A stretch of DNA of 64,000 nt from Micromonospora sp. MA102 (GCF_025460765.1 NZ_JAMWEG010000003.1:558001-622000); one strand, 5' to 3'; shown: positions 16,891-26,013, counted from the stretch's first letter. Program-made: numbers and translations. The notes: generated by a model not told the origin, from the letters alone.

Positions 16891-19719
16891 TCACTCCTCT
16901 GCCAGCAATCGTGCGGTGGGAAGGCGGCGCAGCAGCGCGGCCGGGACGAGCGCCGCCAGGCAGGTGGCCAGCACTCCGGCCAGCGCCACGGCGGCGGCCA
17001 CCGCCACCAGCGCCGCCGGCAGGTCGCCGACCAGCCAGGCCGCCCCGCCGAGCCCGAGGGCGGCCCCGGTGACCGCGCCGAGCGCGCCGAGCGCGAAGCC
17101 CTCGTAACCGATCAGGCGACCCAACGCGGCGTCGGTCCAGCCGGTGGCGCGCAAGGTGGCCAGCTCGGCGGCGCGGTCCCGGATGTTCAGGTAGAGGACG
17201 TCGGCGACCGCCGCCGCACCGAGCAGGACCGTGGCCACGGCCGCCAGGGTGTCCGCGCCGCGTACGCCGAGCGACACGGTGTCGCCGAGCAGGCTGCCCA
17301 CGATGGCGCCGCGGAAGGCGTACGCGGCCGCGGCCACCAGCGTCAGAGCGGCCACACCGATGGCCAGCGCACCCGCGCCGAGCACTGTGCGACCGGGGGT
17401 GCGGACCAGGTTCACCAGGGCCAGGCCGGGCAGGGTGCGCGGTCGGCGTACCCACCGCGCGGTGGCCACGGGCGGGCGGAGCGCGGCGGCCGGGTGGGCG
17501 CGCGCCGCCCGCAGCGCCGGCGCCAGGCCGGCGGCCAGCGCGAGCAGCAGCGCCACCGGTACGGCGAGCGACGCCCGCCGCCAGTCGACGCCGATGCCCA
17601 GGGCGGCCCCGAGCGGAACGGCGAGCCCGAGCGACAGCAGCCCGGCGGCGAGGCCGAGCAGGGCGACCTCGCCGAGGATGAGTGCCCCGATCCGGCGGGC
17701 CGGCCACCCGAGGCAGGCCAGCACCGCCAGTTCGGCGCGGCGGTCCCGGACGGCGGCGGAGACGGCGTTGCCGAGGAAGAGCACACAGACCACCAGCACC
17801 AGCAGGAAGAGCACGGCGCTCTTGCGGTCCACCGCCTGGACGATGGTCGAGGCGACACCCAGCGCCGACCAGTTCTCGGTCAGCCGCAGGTCGGGGCGGC
17901 CGAACGCGCCGCCCGGCAGCTCCACGGTCTGCGGGGCGGCGGACGAGCCCAGCGTGATGTCGACGTCCAGGCCGGTCGCCCGGTTGATCTGCTCGGCGAT
18001 CAACCGGACCCGCTCCGCGGCCTGCTCGCTGTATCCGTCCACACCGGCGACCCGCACCCGGATCGCGCTGATCGGCGCGCTGCGTTGCGGGCTGTTGCCG
18101 CCCTCCAGCAGCTTCGGCACGCTGGCGAGGTTGACCAGCACCAGCGGCGGCACCGACAGGTAGCCGGCCGGATTGCCGCTCGGTTCGAGGGGCCGCCGGC
18201 CGAGCGCGGTGCGGCTGGGGTCGTCCGCGCCCTCGGCGCGCGGCGCCTCGTACGTCTCCAGGGGGACCGCGCCCAGGTCGCTGAAGCCGGTCAGTTTCTC
18301 CGGGTCGAACACCCCGACGGCCTGCCACTGGTGGTACTGGGTGGCCGCGCCACCCTCCTTGCCGGCGACGGCCCGGACCGGCCGGAAGCCGGTGTCCTCG
18401 GCCAGCCAGGGCCGGGGCAGGAAGTTGAAGGTGAACTGATTGCCGTACACCTCGGGGTTCGCGGGCGGCACCGGGTCCGCGCGCAGGGTGCCGTCAGGCA
18501 GCTCGCGGTATGTCACCGGCCCCGCCTGGATGACCCGCTGGAGCTGGCCATGGCAGCAGGCGTCCTCGGCGACCCCCTTCGTGAGCTGGGCGCGGTAGGC
18601 GGTGTCCGCGTCGACCTCGGCGGAGCCGGCCGGGATCCCGGTGGCGCGGCCCAGGGTCTGCTCGAGTTCGATCGCCGGCACGGTGGCCGGCCGGGCCGTG
18701 GGCAGCCGGGTGAACCGGGCACGCACCGTGCTGTCGAAGAAGAGACGGTTGGTGACGAGCGCCGGTGCGGTACGGGTGAGCAGGGTGCCGCCACGGCGCT
18801 CGGCCACCGGCTCGCCGGCCCGGACCGGCCGTCCGCTGACCACCGCGGCGTCCAGTCCGACGAGCTGGTTCTCGGCGACCGGGTCGATGGCGGCGACCAG
18901 CAACGGCACGGTCAGCTGGTAGGTGAGCACCAGGCGGTCGGTGGTGGTGGGGGCGCTGCTCGGTGTGAGCAGGCCGTTGGCCGCTTCGAACCGGCCGTCC
19001 GGCAGCAGCCGCACCGAGTCCAGGCTCCACACCTCCCGCTCGGAGAGGGTGGCCGGACTGGCCTGCAGCCCGCCGAACATCGGATCGCAGATCGGGCGGC
19101 TCGCTCCGCCCGGGAGCACCTCCCGCGGGACGGGCCCGCACACGCTGTCCCACGCGTACGACCGGCCGTCGGTGTACGGCGTCGCCTGCTCGGCCAGGTC
19201 GCTGTCGAAGCGGGGGTAGATGAGGCGGTGCTTCGTCACGTACACGTAGCGCGGCTTGGCCGGCGCGGTGGAGAGGCCGCGTTCGGCGACGAAGGCGGGG
19301 TCGATGCGGATCACCTGCCGGTCCAGGCTCCGGTCGACGGCGTCGGTGAGGTCGAACGACATGGGCACCGGTGCGGTGGAGTGGCCCAGCATCGCGATGG
19401 GCGCCGCCACGTCGACGCCGCTCACCGCCTTGACCTGCGCGTACTGGGCCGTGGTGATGCCACCGAAGAGGCCGGAGAGGTAGTTGGGGCGGACCAGCCG
19501 CCGCTCGACCTCCAGCGGGGTGCGCGTCCCCTTCGGGCGGACCAGGATCTGGTACGCCGCCCCGGTGTTCCGCTCGACGGTGCCGGTGACGTCCAGTCGG
19601 GAGGTCGTGGTGGCCCCGGTCAGGACGGTGAAGCCGGTGGTCGCCACCAGCACGCCGGCGAGCAGCGCCACCGACCGTCCCGCACGGCCACGAAGCTGCC
19701 CCCAGATGACGTGGAACAT
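16891..19719 (-). CDS. FtsX/MacB-type ABC transporter permease (copy 2)
   Basis: A 942-aa paralogue of the 935-aa permease downstream, with the same layout: N-terminal TM, roughly 600-residue external domain, two FtsX-like blocks and the same terminal residues. It is most alike in the membrane parts (MFHVIWGQLRGRAGRSVALL start, VLFLLVLVVCVLFLGNAVSAAVRDRR) and most divergent in the external domain. That pattern suggests the external part was free to specialise after duplication. ATG at 19719 has a GGAGG-type site upstream. It is the first gene of the operon and divergent from a PadR regulator. Confidence 0.85.
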   Translation of the reverse strand: MFHVIWGQLRGRAGRSVALLAGVLVATTGFTVLTGATTTSRLDVTGTVERNTGAAYQILVRPKGTRTPLEVERRLVRPNYLSGLFGGITTAQYAQVKAVSGVDVAAPIAMLGHSTAPVPMSFDLTDAVDRSLDRQVIRIDPAFVAERGLSTAPAKPRYVYVTKHRLIYPRFDSDLAEQATPYTDGRSYAWDSVCGPVPREVLPGGASRPICDPMFGGLQASPATLSEREVWSLDSVRLLPDGRFEAANGLLTPSSAPTTTDRLVLTYQLTVPLLVAAIDPVAENQLVGLDAAVVSGRPVRAGEPVAERRGGTLLTRTAPALVTNRLFFDSTVRARFTRLPTARPATVPAIELEQTLGRATGIPAGSAEVDADTAYRAQLTKGVAEDACCHGQLQRVIQAGPVTYRELPDGTLRADPVPPANPEVYGNQFTFNFLPRPWLAEDTGFRPVRAVAGKEGGAATQYHQWQAVGVFDPEKLTGFSDLGAVPLETYEAPRAEGADDPSRTALGRRPLEPSGNPAGYLSVPPLVLVNLASVPKLLEGGNSPQRSAPISAIRVRVAGVDGYSEQAAERVRLIAEQINRATGLDVDITLGSSAAPQTVELPGGAFGRPDLRLTENWSALGVASTIVQAVDRKSAVLFLLVLVVCVLFLGNAVSAAVRDRRAELAVLACLGWPARRIGALILGEVALLGLAAGLLSLGLAVPLGAALGIGVDWRRASLAVPVALLLALAAGLAPALRAARAHPAAALRPPVATARWVRRPRTLPGLALVNLVRTPGRTVLGAGALAIGVAALTLVAAAAYAFRGAIVGSLLGDTVSLGVRGADTLAAVATVLLGAAAVADVLYLNIRDRAAELATLRATGWTDAALGRLIGYEGFALGALGAVTGAALGLGGAAWLVGDLPAALVAVAAAVALAGVLATCLAALVPAALLRRLPTARLLAEE

Positions 19720-19731
19720 TCGCGCCTCCCC

Positions 19732-19771
19732 GTGTGCTGACTCACACTGTGCGCGATACATTGTGACAATG
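19732..19771. promoter_or_regulatory. divergent operator region between permease operon and padR
   Basis: Two inverted repeats lie in the 98-base gap: GTGTG-N6-CACAC (19732-19747) and a perfect 13-base palindrome CATTGT-G-ACAATG (19759-19771). The AT-rich palindrome stands out in this GC-rich DNA and resembles PadR operators, which carry ATGT/ACAT-type arms. Autorepression together with control of the transporter is inferred. Confidence 0.65.
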
Positions 19772-19817
19772 CAAGGCCCCTCCGGGGTGCCTGTCCGGAA
19801 CCGGATCGGAGGAGACG

Positions 19818-20423
19818 GTGGCGATCCAGCACGCGGTCCTGGCCCTGCTCGCCCGCGGCCCCAGCTACGGCTACGAGCTCAAGGGCGCCTTCGAGGGGGC
19901 GGTCGGCCCGCAGTGGGGCCCGCTCAACATCGGGCACCTCTACCAGATCCTCGACCGGCTGTCGCGGGACGGCCTGGTGGTCGCCGAGCGGCACGCCCAG
20001 CCGGTGAAGCCCGACCGGGTGGTCTACGAGATAACCCAGGCCGGCCGGACCGAGCTGGACCGCTGGCTCGCCGAACCCAGCCCGCGCAGCGGCGGCTTCC
20101 GGGACGACTTCTTCCTGAAGGTCACCGCCGCCGCCCGGTCCGGCGAGGCCACCACCGTCCGCACCGTGCTGACCAACCAGCGCGGTCACCTCATGCGGGA
20201 GCTGCGCAACCTCGACGGGTTGCGCCGCAGTTCCGAGGACCCGGTGGTCCGGCTGCTGCTCTCCGCCGCCGCCCGGCACGTCGAGGCGGACCTCGCCTTC
20301 GTCGACGACGCCGAGTCGGCGCTGCTCGCCGACGGGGGTGCCGTGCTCCGGGCGCTGGCGGCCGGCCGGCCGGCCCCGGCGGCGCCGGCAGCGGAAGACG
20401 GCCCGGCACGGTCCGCCGGCTGA
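19818..20423 (+). CDS. PadR family transcriptional regulator
   Basis: A 201-aa regulator. The N-terminal winged helix has the PadR signature: AVLALLARGPSYGYELKGAFE, then LNIGHLYQILDRLSRDGLV and VYEITQAGRTELDRWL. A C-terminal helical dimerisation region (about 90-170) and a disordered Pro/Ala tail follow. GTG at 19818 sits after GGAGGA. It is transcribed away from the ABC operon, as PadR genes often are from the exporters they repress, with a palindrome between them. The inducer is unknown and might be a transporter substrate. Confidence 0.9.
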   Translation: MAIQHAVLALLARGPSYGYELKGAFEGAVGPQWGPLNIGHLYQILDRLSRDGLVVAERHAQPVKPDRVVYEITQAGRTELDRWLAEPSPRSGGFRDDFFLKVTAAARSGEATTVRTVLTNQRGHLMRELRNLDGLRRSSEDPVVRLLLSAAARHVEADLAFVDDAESALLADGGAVLRALAAGRPAPAAPAAEDGPARSAG

Positions 20424-20438
20424 CCCTTCGAGGTCAGC
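20419..20438. terminator. bidirectional hairpin spanning two stop codons
   Basis: GCTGACC and GGTCAGC (7 bp, loop CTTCGA) form a perfect stem. The padR TGA (20421-20423) and the TGA of the convergent aldolase gene (20434-20436) both lie within its arms. It probably ends transcription from both sides. Confidence 0.5.
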
Positions 20439-21543
20439 GGGAGGCGACCCGGCGGAGGAACCGGTCGGCCAGGTCGAGGATCCGGTCGGGGCCCAGCTCC
20501 AGCGCCGGGCCGGCCACGGTCACCTCGGTCAGCGCCAGGCCGGGCACCTCGGTGTCCCGCCAGCCGCCGGCGAACCACGCCTTCTCCTCCTCGGCCAGCG
20601 CGAGGTTGGCGGCGTCCAGCGCTTCGGCCGGATGCGGCAGCCAGAGCCGGAACTGGTGGGTGTGCGGCGGGGCCGGGTGGACCCGCGCGCCCGGCAGGGT
20701 GGCCAGTGCCTCGGCCACCACCTTCGCGTGCGCCACGTAGCCGGCCAGCCGCGGCAGCTCCCCCTCCAGCCCGGCGAGCGCGGCGAGGGCCGCCGGCCAC
20801 TGCTGGAACAGGGTGCCGCCGTAACGGTGCCGCCAGACACGGGCGTACCGGACCAGCTCGGCGTCGCCGGCCAGCGCCGCGCCGGAGTGGCCACCCAGGG
20901 ACTTGTAGAACGAGACGTACGTGCTGTCCGCCAGGCCCGCGACCTCGGCCGCCGGATGCCCGAGGTGGACGGTGGACTCCCAGAGCCGGGCCCCGTCCAG
21001 GTGCACCCGGGCGCCCCGCTCCCGGGCCGCGCCGATCACCGCCATCAGCTCGTCCCAGCTCGGCAGCACGAACCCGGCGTCCCGCAGCGGAAGCTCCAGG
21101 AAGAGCGTGCCGATCGGCTCGTCGAGCGCGGCCACCTCCTCGGCCGTCGGGTTGCGCGGCGCCGCCGTGGTCCGCACCGCCCGCAGGCCACCGAGCACCG
21201 CGTACGCGTCGCGCTCGTGCACCAGCGGGTGGCTGAGCGGGTGCAGGCCGACGGCGTCCCGGCCGGTCAGCTCGGCGCCGTAGCGCATCGCCACCTGCTG
21301 GGCCATCGTGCCGGTGGGGAAGAAGGCCGCCGCCTCCACGCCCAGCAGCTCGGCGACCCGCCGTTCGAGCTGCTCCACCGCCCCGCCCTCGCCGTAGAAG
21401 TCGGGCAGCAGGTCGTCGGGGACCGCCGCCCCGAGGACCGCGAGCTGCTCCCGCACCGAGGCCGGCCGGACACCGGACAGCACGGTGTCGCAGTCGCGCT
21501 GGGCGGCGAGGCGGCGCATCCGCTCGGCGTACGCGTCGGTCAT
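20434..21543 (-). CDS. threonine aldolase-like PLP enzyme (beta-eliminating lyase family)
   Basis: A 369-aa fold-type I PLP enzyme of the low-specificity threonine aldolase/beta-eliminating lyase family. It shows FFPTGTMAQQVAMR, HLDGARLWES (aspartate to the PLP nitrogen) and the Schiff-base lysine K214 in SFYKSLGGHSG. Family members cleave threonine or allo-threonine to glycine and acetaldehyde. ATG overlaps the stop of the upstream aminotransferase (ATGA at 21540-21543), so the two are co-translated. The exact substrate is uncertain; related proteins act on other beta-hydroxy amino acids. Confidence 0.85.
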   Translation of the reverse strand: MTDAYAERMRRLAAQRDCDTVLSGVRPASVREQLAVLGAAVPDDLLPDFYGEGGAVEQLERRVAELLGVEAAAFFPTGTMAQQVAMRYGAELTGRDAVGLHPLSHPLVHERDAYAVLGGLRAVRTTAAPRNPTAEEVAALDEPIGTLFLELPLRDAGFVLPSWDELMAVIGAARERGARVHLDGARLWESTVHLGHPAAEVAGLADSTYVSFYKSLGGHSGAALAGDAELVRYARVWRHRYGGTLFQQWPAALAALAGLEGELPRLAGYVAHAKVVAEALATLPGARVHPAPPHTHQFRLWLPHPAEALDAANLALAEEEKAWFAGGWRDTEVPGLALTEVTVAGPALELGPDRILDLADRFLRRVASR

Positions 21544-22727
21544 GTGTCCTCCTTGAGCCGGCGCAGCCGGGTGACCGCCTCGGTGAGCACCTCGGGCCGC
21601 TTGCAGAACGCGAACCGGACCAGCCGCCGGCCGGCCTCCGCGTCGTCGTAGAAGACCTGGGTCGGCACCGCCACCACGCTGCAGCGTTCCGGCAGCGAGC
21701 GGCAGAACTCCACCCCGTCCCACCCGCCGAGCGGGGTGACGTCGGCCGTGACGAAGTACGTCCCCTCCGGCGCGAGCACCCCGAACCCGGCGTCGGTGAG
21801 CCCGGCGACGAGCTGGTCCCGCCGCCGCTGCATCCCGTCCCGGAAGTCGGCGAAGTACGCGTCCGGCAGGCCGAGCGCGACCGCCACGGCCGGCTGCAGC
21901 GGCCCGGCGTTGACGAAGGTGAGGAACTGCTTCACCCGCAGCACGGCGGCGACCAGCGGCGCCGGGCCGTTCACCCAGCCGACCTTCCAGCCGGTGCACG
22001 AGAACGTCTTGCCCGCCGACGAGATGCGCAACGTCCGCTCGCGCATGCCGGGGAGCGTCGCCAGCGGCACGTGCGGGGCGGCGGCGTCGGTGAAGACCAG
22101 ATGCTCGTAGACCTCGTCGGTGACGGCGTACGCGCCGTGCTCCTGGCACAGCTCGGCGACCAGGGCCAGCTCGTCGGCGGTGAACACCTTGCCGGTCGGG
22201 TTGTGCGGGGTGTTCAGCAGCACCAGCCGGGTGCGCGGCCCGAACGCGGCGCGCAGCTCCGCCGGGTCGAACGCGTACCGGCCGTCGGCGGCGGGACGCA
22301 GCGTCACCGGGCGGCGGACCGCGCCGGCCAGGGCGATCGAGGCCGCGTACGAGTCGTAGTAGGGCTCGAAGCAGACCACCTCGTCACCCGGCTCGCAGAG
22401 GGCGAGGATGCTCGCCGCGATCGCCTCGGTGGCGCCCGCCGTCACCACGATCTCGCCGTCCGGGTCGTACTCCAGGCCCCAGAAGCGGCGCTGGTGGGCC
22501 GCGACGGCCGCGCGCAGCGCCGGAATGCCCGGGCCGGGCGGGTACTGGTTGTGGCCGGAGCGCAGCGCCTCGGCGGCCGCGGCGAGCATCTCCGGCGGGC
22601 CGTCGGTGTCGGGGAAGCCCTGCCCGAGGTTGACCGCGCCGGTGCGCACGGCCAGCGCGGACATCTCGGCGAAGATGGTGGTGCCGAACGGCCGCATCCG
22701 GGCCACCAGCGGATCGGTCGTCGTCAC
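21540..22727 (-). CDS. class I/II pyridoxal phosphate aminotransferase
   Basis: A 395-aa fold-type I aminotransferase. Features are NLGQGFPDTDGP, VTAGATEAIAASILAL, NTPHNPTGKVF (substrate/PLP contacts), DEVYEHLVF and catalytic K240 in RISSAGKTFSCTGWKVGW. The pattern resembles the kynurenine/methionine aminotransferase branch (YbdL/DapC-like) rather than AspC. GTG at 22727 was chosen because TAGGCT lies 7 bases upstream and no ribosome site is seen, so the mRNA is probably leaderless. It forms a two-gene operon with the aldolase-like enzyme. Confidence 0.9.
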   Translation of the reverse strand: MTTTDPLVARMRPFGTTIFAEMSALAVRTGAVNLGQGFPDTDGPPEMLAAAAEALRSGHNQYPPGPGIPALRAAVAAHQRRFWGLEYDPDGEIVVTAGATEAIAASILALCEPGDEVVCFEPYYDSYAASIALAGAVRRPVTLRPAADGRYAFDPAELRAAFGPRTRLVLLNTPHNPTGKVFTADELALVAELCQEHGAYAVTDEVYEHLVFTDAAAPHVPLATLPGMRERTLRISSAGKTFSCTGWKVGWVNGPAPLVAAVLRVKQFLTFVNAGPLQPAVAVALGLPDAYFADFRDGMQRRRDQLVAGLTDAGFGVLAPEGTYFVTADVTPLGGWDGVEFCRSLPERCSVVAVPTQVFYDDAEAGRRLVRFAFCKRPEVLTEAVTRLRRLKEDT

Positions 22728-22734
22728 GCCGGCC

Positions 22735-22740
22735 AGCCTA
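22735..22740 (-). promoter_or_regulatory. -10 element of the aminotransferase operon
   Basis: TAGGCT on the minus strand, 7 bases before the GTG, which implies a leaderless transcript. No clear -35 is seen. Confidence 0.5.
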
Positions 22741-22783
22741 CGGGCCGGCGCCGACGCCGCAAGACCGCCCGCGCCCGGCCGCG

Positions 22784-23779
22784 TCACCAGCCGAAGCAGG
22801 TCGCGCCGTACTCGCCGGAGTCCTGCGAGACGACCTTCCCGTCGATGGTGATCCGGCAGCTCGCCTCGCCCGAGTCGGTGGGCGACGCGATGATCTGCAC
22901 CCGTTCCCGGTCGTTCGCGGTGAACGCCAGCCGCCACGGCGACCGCACCCCGTCGACCTGGAGGAAGGCGGCGTTGGCGTCGTAGAACTGCACGTCGACG
23001 GTGCCGGCGCCGGTCGCCTCGTACACCACGGTGAACCGCCCGCGCCCGCCGGACGGGGTGGTGGCGGGGATCGGCGGCGCGCCCTCCGTGGGGTCCCCGG
23101 CGAGGCCGCCGTCCGGCTCGTCGAACTCCGGGTCGTAGGGCTGGCCGGAGGTGGCCGAGTCGTCGACGAAGCTGCCGAGCACGCCGAGACCGACGCAGCC
23201 GCAGAAGGCGAGCACCAGGGCGACGACCACGGTCACCACGACGGCGACGACCCACCCGCCCGTCGACCGGCGCGGCACCGACGCGGGGTACGCGTACGGC
23301 GGCGGGTAGCCGGCCGGCGGCCATCCCGGTCCGGGAGCGCCGCCGGGCCAGGGCGGCGCGGGCGGGCCGGCCGGGTACCCCGGCGGGGTGGCCGGGCGCG
23401 GCGTGCCACCCGGGACGCTCTGAGCGGAGTGCGGTGCCGCTCCCGGGGCGGCCCATCCCGCCGGGCCTGGCGGCGCGCCCGGGCTCGTCCAACCGGTCGG
23501 ACCGGGTGCTGCCGCCGGGTCCGTGCCCGGGCCGGGCGGCGGGGGCGTGCCGGGGGCGCCCGGGGTGGCGGATCCGTGCTGCGGCCACGGGCCCGGCGGA
23601 GCGGATCCGGGCGGGGCCCACGGGCTGGGGGTCCAGGGCGTGGGGGTCCAGGGGGCGGGTGGCGCCCAGGGCTGCGGGGCGGCGAGCGGGTCCGGCGGGG
23701 TCCAGGTGGTGGGTTCCGGAGCGGTCGGGTCGCTGGGGCCGCCGTTCCCCGGGTCCGGGGTGGGGGTCGTCTCGGACAT
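22784..23779 (-). CDS. proline-rich single-pass membrane protein with MmpS-like C-terminal domain
   Basis: A 331-aa protein. Residues 1 to about 170 are low complexity, rich in Pro, Gly, Ala and Trp (PWAPPAPWTPTPW), and cytoplasmic by prediction. One TM helix follows (GGWVVAVVVTVVVALVLAFCG), then an extracytoplasmic domain (VVYEATGAGTVDVQFYDA, SPWRLAFTANDRERVQIIAS, CRITIDGKVVSQDSGEYGATC). This domain resembles mycobacterial MmpS transport-accessory proteins, and its two cysteines could form a disulfide. No MmpL partner is nearby. Function unknown; the MmpS call is pattern-based. Confidence 0.72.
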   Translation of the reverse strand: MSETTPTPDPGNGGPSDPTAPEPTTWTPPDPLAAPQPWAPPAPWTPTPWTPSPWAPPGSAPPGPWPQHGSATPGAPGTPPPPGPGTDPAAAPGPTGWTSPGAPPGPAGWAAPGAAPHSAQSVPGGTPRPATPPGYPAGPPAPPWPGGAPGPGWPPAGYPPPYAYPASVPRRSTGGWVVAVVVTVVVALVLAFCGCVGLGVLGSFVDDSATSGQPYDPEFDEPDGGLAGDPTEGAPPIPATTPSGGRGRFTVVYEATGAGTVDVQFYDANAAFLQVDGVRSPWRLAFTANDRERVQIIASPTDSGEASCRITIDGKVVSQDSGEYGATCFGW

Positions 23780-24060
23780 CGTTCAGCTCGCAGGGGACGG
23801 CGCGGACGACCGCGGGACGGGCGGGTCGGAGGCGTCGCCCCGACCGGGGCCCTCAATGTACGGCCCGCCGACCAGCCGGCGCGTCCCCCCGTGCGCGCCG
23901 GTCCCGCCGGAACCCGTCCTCCGTCGATGGGTCGCCCCGCCCCGGCGTGGCCACACCCGGATGCGAGGTTTGTCCGATCCTCGCCATCCGCACACCTGTT
24001 CGCTCAAATTCAGTGATCGTTTACCCGACTTCCGAGCACACGTGGTGAGCGAAACTGGGT

Positions 24061-24066
24061 TAGGCT
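24061..24066 (+). promoter_or_regulatory. -10 element of glmS
   Basis: TAGGCT lies 7 bases before the ATG of glmS, which has no ribosome-binding site, so a leaderless mRNA is likely. The rest of the 294-base gap upstream (23780-24073) shows no gene, terminator or riboswitch that I can recognise. It is shared with the divergent MmpS-like gene. Confidence 0.55.
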
Positions 24067-24073
24067 GCGGACC

Positions 24074-25987
24074 ATGTGTGGAATCGTGGGTTACGCCGGT
24101 GCGCGCCCGGCGCTCGGCATCGTGCTGGACGGACTGCGGCGGCTGGAGTACCGCGGCTACGACTCGGCGGGCGTCGCCGTCGTCTGCGACGACGAGCTGC
24201 TGATCGAGAAGAAGGCCGGCAAGCTGGCGAACCTGGAGAAGGTTCTCGCCGAGCGCGCCGCCTCCGACCCCGAGTCCTGCGCCGCCAGCCCGATCGGCAT
24301 CGGCGACGGCACGACCAGCATCGGCCACACCCGGTGGGCCACCCACGGCGGCCCGACCGACCGCAACGCCCACCCGCACCTCTCCCCGGACAGCCGGGTC
24401 GCCGTGATCCACAACGGCATCATCGAGAACTTCGCGAAGCTCCGCGCCGAGCTGGAGGCTGACGGCGTCGAGTTCACCAGCGACACCGACACCGAGTGCG
24501 CCGCGCACCTGCTCGCCCGTTCCCTGGCCGACCTGCGGTCGGCCGGCGAGGTCGACAGCCCCCAGCTGCTCGCCTCCGCCATGCGGCTGGTCTGCCAGCG
24601 GCTGGAGGGCGCCTTCACGCTGCTCGCGGTCGACGCCGGGATCCCCGGCGCGGTGGTCGGCGCCCGGCGCAACTCGCCCCTCGTGGTCGGCCGCGGTGAC
24701 GGCGAGAACTACCTGGCCAGCGACGTGGCCGCGTTCATCGAGCACACCCGCGACGCGGTCGAGCTGGGCCAGGACCAGATCGTCCTGATCACGCCCGAGA
24801 GCATCGAGATCACCGACTTCGCCGGCCAGCCCGCCACCGGCAAGGACTTCCACATCGACTGGGACTCGTCGGCCGCCGAGAAGGGTGGCTACGACTGGTT
24901 CATGCTCAAGGAGATCGAGGAGCAGCCGCAGGCGATCGCCGACACGCTGCTCGGCCGGCTCACCGAGAGCGGCGAGATCGCCCTCGACGAGGTCCGCCTC
25001 AGCGAGCAGGACCTGCGCGACGTCGACAAGATCTTCATCGTGGCCTGCGGCACCGCCTACCACGCCGGTCTCGTCGCCAAGTACGCCATCGAGCACTGGA
25101 CCCGGATCCCCTGCGAGGTGGAGCTGGCCAGCGAGTTCCGCTACCGCGACCCGGTGCTGGACCGGTCCACCCTGATCGTGGTGATCTCGCAGTCCGGCGA
25201 GACCATGGACACCCTCATGGCGCTGCGCCACGCCAAGGATCAGAAGGCCCGGGTGCTGGCCATCTGCAACACCAACGGCTCGACCATCCCGCGCGAGTCC
25301 GACGCCGTGCTCTACACGCACGGCGGCCCGGAGATCGCGGTCGCCTCCACCAAGGCCTTCCTCACCCAGGTCGTCGCCTGCTACCTGATCGGCCTGCACC
25401 TGGCCCAGGTGCGCGGGATCAAGTTCGCCGACGAGGTGGGCGCGGTGGTGGCCCAGCTCCAGGAGATGCCGGGCAAGCTGCGCGAGCTGCTCGACCGCAT
25501 CGAGCCGGTCCGCGAGCTGGCCCGCGACCTGAAGTCGGAGCCGACCGTGCTGTTCATCGGCCGGCACGTCGGCTACCCGGTGGCCCTCGAAGGGGCGTTG
25601 AAGCTCAAGGAGCTGGCGTACATGCACGCCGAGGGCTTCGCCGCCGGCGAGCTGAAGCACGGCCCGATCGCGCTCATCGACAAGGGCACTCCGGTCATCT
25701 GCATCGTGCCGTCGCCGGTCGGCCGGGGCATGCTGCACGACAAGGTCGTCTCCAACATCCAGGAGGTGCGCGCCCGCGGCGCCCGCACCATCGTGATCGC
25801 CGAGGAGGGCGACGAGGCGGTGGTCCGCTACGCCGACCACCTGATCTACGTGCCGCGCACGCCGACGCTGCTGGCGCCGCTGGTGACCACGGTGCCGCTC
25901 CAGGTGCTCGCCGCCGAGATCGCCGCCGCCCGCGGGCACGACGTCGACCAGCCCCGGAACCTGGCCAAGTCGGTCACCGTCGAGTAG
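24074..25987 (+). CDS. glmS: glutamine-fructose-6-phosphate aminotransferase (isomerizing)
   Basis: A 637-aa enzyme making glucosamine-6-phosphate, the entry to UDP-GlcNAc. The N-terminal glutaminase has nucleophile Cys2 (MCGIVGY) and THGGPTDRNAHPH. The C-terminal half has two SIS sugar-isomerase domains (FIVACGTAYHAG and SQSGETMDT; then FIGRHVGYPVALEGALKLKELAY), and it ends NLAKSVTVE as in the family. It is somewhat longer than typical (about 610) owing to an insert near residues 60-80 (SDPESCAASPIGIG). It functions upstream of GlmM, also in this window. It does not have the ribozyme known from Firmicutes. Confidence 0.97.
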   Translation: MCGIVGYAGARPALGIVLDGLRRLEYRGYDSAGVAVVCDDELLIEKKAGKLANLEKVLAERAASDPESCAASPIGIGDGTTSIGHTRWATHGGPTDRNAHPHLSPDSRVAVIHNGIIENFAKLRAELEADGVEFTSDTDTECAAHLLARSLADLRSAGEVDSPQLLASAMRLVCQRLEGAFTLLAVDAGIPGAVVGARRNSPLVVGRGDGENYLASDVAAFIEHTRDAVELGQDQIVLITPESIEITDFAGQPATGKDFHIDWDSSAAEKGGYDWFMLKEIEEQPQAIADTLLGRLTESGEIALDEVRLSEQDLRDVDKIFIVACGTAYHAGLVAKYAIEHWTRIPCEVELASEFRYRDPVLDRSTLIVVISQSGETMDTLMALRHAKDQKARVLAICNTNGSTIPRESDAVLYTHGGPEIAVASTKAFLTQVVACYLIGLHLAQVRGIKFADEVGAVVAQLQEMPGKLRELLDRIEPVRELARDLKSEPTVLFIGRHVGYPVALEGALKLKELAYMHAEGFAAGELKHGPIALIDKGTPVICIVPSPVGRGMLHDKVVSNIQEVRARGARTIVIAEEGDEAVVRYADHLIYVPRTPTLLAPLVTTVPLQVLAAEIAAARGHDVDQPRNLAKSVTVE

Positions 25988-26013
25988 TCGACCCGGTCGC
26001 GGCCCCGGTGCGG

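Noticed and set aside
23280..23779. Tandem DNA repeat in the proline-rich gene
   Set aside because: The amino-acid pattern repeats loosely but the DNA units are not regular in length or sequence.
24001..24073. glmS ribozyme or riboswitch upstream of glmS
   Set aside because: A -10 lies 7 bases before the ATG, so there is almost no leader to fold, and the ribozyme core was not seen.
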